In this document: positions 60,203 through 64,000 of the stretch, piece by piece | How positions within the stretch are numbered: the stretch's first letter is position 1 | How the letters are laid out: the number at the start of each line of letters is the position of its first letter | Source: Venturia oleaginea | Taxonomy: Eukaryota > Ascomycota > Dothideomycetes > Venturiales > Venturiaceae | DNA length: 64,000 nucleotides | Direction of reading: 5' to 3' | Assembly: GCA_013176395.1 (NCBI GenBank) | Contig: JABMLP010000023.1 | Coordinates: 248,001-312,000 of the forward strand | Position numbers and translations under genes: made by a program | The notes under the pieces: generated by a model | Told to the model about the DNA's origin: nothing | What the model saw: the letters and a program-made list of their open reading frames with translations, nothing else | The model's database searches: none

Positions 60203-60732
60203 ATGAAGGGCCACTTTATCTCCCTGTGGGCTCTTGTAGCCTCTGTCAGCGCCCTCGCCCCTCGCCTACCCACAGAGTATGCATCTTGTTCCCTCGATGG
60301 CGACTGTATGTACTAACAGGCCGCAGGACACACAACCCTCCACTGCGTATGCACCGTCGTTACGCTGCTTCTCCTCCCTATCCCACGAGTCCTCCTCCAA
60401 AAGATAAAGGACCGGGCTGCAACACTCATGCTCTCGCTTCCGTCTTCCCCGATATCTACCGTGACAGTCCTCACTTCTGTACCATCTATGAGCGCGGGTG
60501 GACCATCACTATAACCACGGATTGCAAAGGCTGTAATTTGGCTACCATGACTATGCCCAAGAAACATTGCCTAAATACGGACAACGTCACGTTTCGGATT
60601 CCCTCGACGACGATAGAGTGTGCGACAAGTACAACCACATCCACAACGACATCCACACCTACAGCTGCGGCGAGCGATGGAATATACCCAGCTGGATACA
60701 AAGTTCCAGCCATGTCAGCGATCGGAATGTGA
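60203..60732 (+). CDS. Small secreted cysteine-containing protein (effector-like)
   Basis: Exon 1 60203-60276, intron 60277-60326 with a perfect TACTAAC branch site, exon 2 60327-60732; 159 residues. The signal peptide MKGHFISLWALVASVSA is followed by LAPRLPTETHNPPLRMHRRY. A compact domain has six cysteines (GPGCNTHALASVFPDIYRD, HFCTIYERGWTITITTDCKG, CNLATMTMPKKHC, PSTTIEC). It ends in a Thr/Ser-rich stretch that is probably O-glycosylated, then SDGIYPAGYKVPAMSAIGM. The small size, signal peptide and even cysteine count fit a secreted effector or surface protein. No family is recognised. A GAA/GAAGAAG simple repeat follows the stop. Confidence 0.65.
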
Positions 60733-62593
60733 GGAAGAAGAAGAAGAAGAAGAAGTGGGGAGAAGCAGATGAGAATTAGGATAGTGAGAAATGAGAATTT
60801 GTGGCAATGATATATGGAACACGGCTTTCGGACAAGACAGGCCACCTCACGAGAGATTGAACAGGCATGTGGGAGTGGGAGTGAAAATGGTGAATTGAGA
60901 TCTAAAGGTAAAACTCCAACCTGGTACCCTTTTTCGGCTGGCAAAACGGTGGAGAGTGCCCGCTAAATTTGCATATCGACTGATAAATTATGTTCTCACT
61001 ACACCGGCACCGGCAATCCAAACTGGATTTGATATTGCTATTGTACCAAGAATCATCACCTCTTCAAACTTCCAGAAAACGATACATATTGATGTATGCT
61101 ACAGCGTTTCCTATCAAAACCACACATTCGATGCTTGAAGAGAACCGGTAAATTAACATCTGGTGAGGATCCCAACGCCTCGTGAGGACCAAGATACAAC
61201 CATTTGGTGGGGAGATTGAGTACGTCGAACGACGGCTTCGCAAACTTGGGCACATCCGTCATCAGTTTGAAGCCTCGGGAATTTTGAGTATGAGCGAATC
61301 TGTGCTCCTGTCAACGCTGACGGGAAATTTGGTGTACTGAAGACTTCCAGAGCAATGCTTTATCACAACACCCTTTGCTCTTGCCTCTGTGGAGAGGATG
61401 TTAGGCCCGGGGGGAAACGCAAACACACTCAAGCTCTTTCACCACCGATTACAAACGCAAGTCAAAACGAAAGGCAGCGCACATATCGGCACGTATTTCA
61501 AAGTCACGCTACATATCGGTTCCATCTCACAGGTTAACATAGTCGGGCTCCTCGAACAATAAGCCTGGAGAAAGGTAGATTCAGCAACTCAGCTCAGCGC
61601 GCTCTCAATTGCTTAACCCTCATAGACAACACCCAGCAACAAATCGATACCGATAGCTACTCGGCAATTCACTCGTTCGTAATTCAGATTTGGCCATGGT
61701 CACAAACACATCGCCCAAAATCAGGATTTTGGTGGGAAACTCGTCTAAGATTTCTATTTTGCAGAGCCCGGTTTGTATCAATTTGATATCTTCGTTTTCG
61801 AGGCCTGCTCGGCGGCTTTATTAGGAGCAGGTGAGTCATCTATTCTCTTCCTATCGATACTTCTAGTTGGAGATACAGCAGTTACCTTGGGGCACAAAGG
61901 CTTCATCGCAGTAGCCCCCAGCCTTCCGAGTTGTAACGCCGTCCTGAGACTTGAATTCTACTACGCCAAGATCGATATCGATGTACTTTTTGGTCTCACA
62001 AGGGACGATTCCTCCGGAAATTCATTGGTATTGATCTTGAGTTAAAGATGATGATACCAGTCAAGATATACCTTCAGATATACCTTCAGATATAATGAAT
62101 GGCACAATTGCGGATTTGAAAATCCACGAAAACAAAACAAACTTACCTGCGTAGTAGGTGGTATTCAACAACTCCAACTCCAACTCCAAATTCAGTTTCC
62201 AAACCCCCTCCCATTCGCGGTTGTTTCATGGCTCGTCGGACCGTTCCCTGGTTCGTGAAGGTGCCCCTGGTCTCGGTCCTTTGATTCCTAGGTTCTGAGT
62301 CGATGAGATAAGATGGGAACCTAGTAGTTCTAGGCATTAATCGTTCTCTTAATACTTTGGAACGCGGAGATACGGTAGGTCTCTAGACACTTTCTATAGC
62401 TTATCTTTCCTTCGCTTTGTCCAGCTTTGCGATTGTCCTAACTCTTAAATAATCGAGATTCACCATAAAACCGAGGCTATATAAGTTACGCCATAGCTGA
62501 TCTTTTCAACGACTCTTGCTTCCACTACTCTGTAGAAACCCCAGCTGTGTCCCTGCTTACTAATAGCTATCACCGGCCCGAGTTGCGTTACAC
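60733..62593. other. 1.9-kb stretch with no recognised gene
   Basis: Only short frames without motifs. A 12-bp unit (CAGATATACCTT) is tandemly repeated near 62066-62094. 60733-60760 is a GAAGAAG-type simple repeat. Confidence 0.4.
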
Positions 62594-62673
62594 AAGAAGA
62601 GGAGATAGGTGCCAAAAGGAGGAGATAGCTGCCAAGAAGAGGAGATGGGTGCCAAGAAGAGGAGTCAGGTGCC
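62594..62673. repeat. Four perfect-period 20-bp tandem repeats
   Basis: Units AAGAAGAGGAGATAGGTGCC, AAAAGGAGGAGATAGCTGCC, AAGAAGAGGAGATGGGTGCC and AAGAAGAGGAGTCAGGTGCC lie end to end. The 20-bp period is not a multiple of three, so the array is unlikely to be a conserved coding repeat. Confidence 0.9.
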
Positions 62674-63042
62674 ACAGCATCAAAGATATGAGTCACAAGA
62701 ATCTATATGTAAACGACCAAATCTTGCTTTCCCCTCTTCGTTATTCAACATCAACCAAGAGATACAGAGCAACAACTACAGCAAACAACAGAGACAACTC
62801 GGATTTCTGGGTTCCTGATGTTAGCGGCATACATACTACCCTTTGGTGGCTTGCAAGAACTCAAATACCAAATGGTATCCTCCAGCTCAAACTGATTACG
62901 AAGGAGTTGGCTCAAGCTAACCAGATGCCTATTAACTCGAACAATTGCTCAGGATCCAAGAATCGCTACTCATTTTGGAGGCAGATAACATTCTTGCATA
63001 TCAGTACGCTAGGGTTCGTGGGAGTGTCGCAAATATCGTGTC

Positions 63043-63240
63043 CAACACACTCGCACGTATCAAAACAGATGAATGGGTTGGGGTCTCTCCGGTGAGTGTA
63101 GCAGCCGCTGCCCTGAAAGCAGCTCCGGCGAGTTTAGCGGCCGCTGCTCTCAGAGCTGCCTTGAGTGCGGCGGCCGCTAAACTCGCCGGGGAGGCCCCAT
63201 CCCTTCATCTTTTTTGCTACGTTGGAGCGAACACCCTCGC
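63043..63240. repeat. Long imperfect palindrome with a perfect 20-bp inner arm
   Basis: CCGGCGAGTTTAGCGGCCGC at 63125-63144 is exactly inverted at 63170-63189 around a 25-bp spacer. An outer arm, 63043-63110, pairs imperfectly with 63168-63240. The outer left arm is also a direct, diverged copy of the inner left arm, offset by 36 bp. Many outer-arm mismatches are transitions. The Ala-rich frame that crosses it (62945-63379) is explained by the GC-rich repeat and has no recognised domain. Confidence 0.8.
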
Positions 63241-64000
63241 ACGTATTAAAGCATATGGAGATAGGTCTAGGAGTGTTCGATGGCTCCGAGCCATTGCTAC
63301 TAGCATTATCGGTATGAAGACCGTGCTTCACACATTTTCAGAGCAACGCAATCTTCGGATCTGGCTTTGGTCAAACTAACCATTTCAAGAGCCTGGAAAT
63401 AACTAACTCCTGGCCAAATGCCATTTGTCACTGGTTGTGCAGCATACAGGACGATCATCTCATCCCAGGTGCCCCGTTCTCATCTGCACAACTTCCGAAA
63501 GGTCATTCTCTCGCATATAAACACGAAGCTCATGCTAAATGATTTCTTCTCTGCCTTGGACTTCCTTAAATCATGCAGTGCGCGTACTCATCCTTAAGGA
63601 GGCCAAGGGGGGTGCAGAGAGCATCGAATTGGACAAGAGGGCCGCGATCAATCCTAAGCTTGTGGCTGCGATTCGTCAAATTCGTCTTGTTAGAGAGGAG
63701 AATGTACAGGTAAGCTATAGTTTATAATCCCTCATAGCCTAGCGAAGAACTGCTCATCGTCTTCAATCTGGGATCGATAAACTTCAAACGATCTGAAAAA
63801 AAGAACATCGCCAGAAATCTATCGGCATCGGTCCTTGTTCGAGGAAACCTGTGTCGAGAATCCAGAATACTTGAAAGTCCCGACTTGAGCTACATTGACA
63901 TTTCATAGCTTCAGATATCAAAATCAACGGCCACGCGTCAGACAGACAATATTCCCAGAATTGCAACAGCTAGGTCTCACAGTTACTCCACAAGCAAGTC
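63241..64000. other. Unassigned right end
   Basis: A 62-codon plus-strand frame (63539-63727) has a helical, charged sequence (KEAKGGAESIELDKRAAINP) and then GTAAGC at 63711, so it could be the first exon of a gene that continues beyond the window. The evidence is weak. Confidence 0.25.

Noticed and set aside
62945..63379. Alanine-rich 144-codon frame as a gene
   Set aside because: The Ala run is the translation of the GC-rich palindrome; no start context, intron or domain supports it.
1..64000. tRNA, rRNA or CRISPR content
   Set aside because: No cloverleaf with a GTTCGA-type T arm, no rRNA-like block and no regularly spaced short repeats were found by eye.

Overview
The window is nuclear DNA of a filamentous ascomycete (Pezizomycotina). 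The evidence is short 45-60 bp GT-AG introns, one textbook TACTAAC branch site, alpha-1,3-glucan synthase, a fungal class I mannosidase, a Dur3 urea transporter, a Cdc12-type septin, an AA9 polysaccharide monooxygenase, Fot1/pogo-like and hAT transposons, and duplicated DNA that differs mainly by G-to-A/C-to-T changes as in RIP. A leotiomycete-like fungus is my guess; the sequence read by eye does not prove it. I saw no bacterial operons, CRISPR arrays, tRNA or rRNA genes.

Layout. 1-5.5 kb is gene-poor and holds a 58-bp tandem repeat. 5.5-6.6 kb is a head-on chimera of two broken DNA transposons. 8.0-9.8 kb is a five-exon citrate synthase-family gene. 10.9-11.8 kb is an RGS-domain gene. 12.2-14.5 kb is a fungal amidase with an in-frame stop. 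15.3-17.7 kb is the dur3 urea transporter with clustered GATA sites upstream. 18.3-24.7 kb is a compact housekeeping block: a WDR83-like WD40 protein, the septin CDC12, and PWP2/UTP1 divergent from the septin. 26.9-28.0 kb is a CASTOR-like ACT-domain protein. 30.7-32.0 kb has two small conserved-looking genes. 32.1-36.0 kb has an AA9 LPMO divergent from a stand-alone CDH-type cytochrome b (AA8) protein. 36.5-38.7 kb is a nested pair of pogo/Fot1-type elements. 38.75-47.5 kb is alpha-1,3-glucan synthase, with a premature TGA near its start. 48.5-48.9 kb has two MITE copies. 50.0-51.7 kb is a BCS1-like AAA ATPase relic. 52.1-53.3 kb is an F-box gene. 53.8-55.0 kb is a PAP2/IPC-synthase-like membrane protein with an in-frame stop. 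55.6-57.5 kb is a GH47 alpha-mannosidase. 58.4-59.5 kb is a hypothetical gene with a RIP-marked inverted duplication. 60.2-60.7 kb is a small secreted cysteine-containing protein. The rest to 64 kb shows only repeats.

Functional links. The septin, glucan synthase and GH47 mannosidase all serve cell shape, wall or secretory glycosylation. The LPMO and the cytochrome b protein plausibly act together outside the cell on plant polysaccharide. dur3 and the CASTOR-like protein touch nitrogen supply and sensing. Several genes (amidase, ags1, PAP2-like, BCS1-like, pogo transposase) carry stops in otherwise good frames, so the window mixes well-kept housekeeping genes with decaying ones. All exon borders were chosen by eye from splice consensus and protein continuity.
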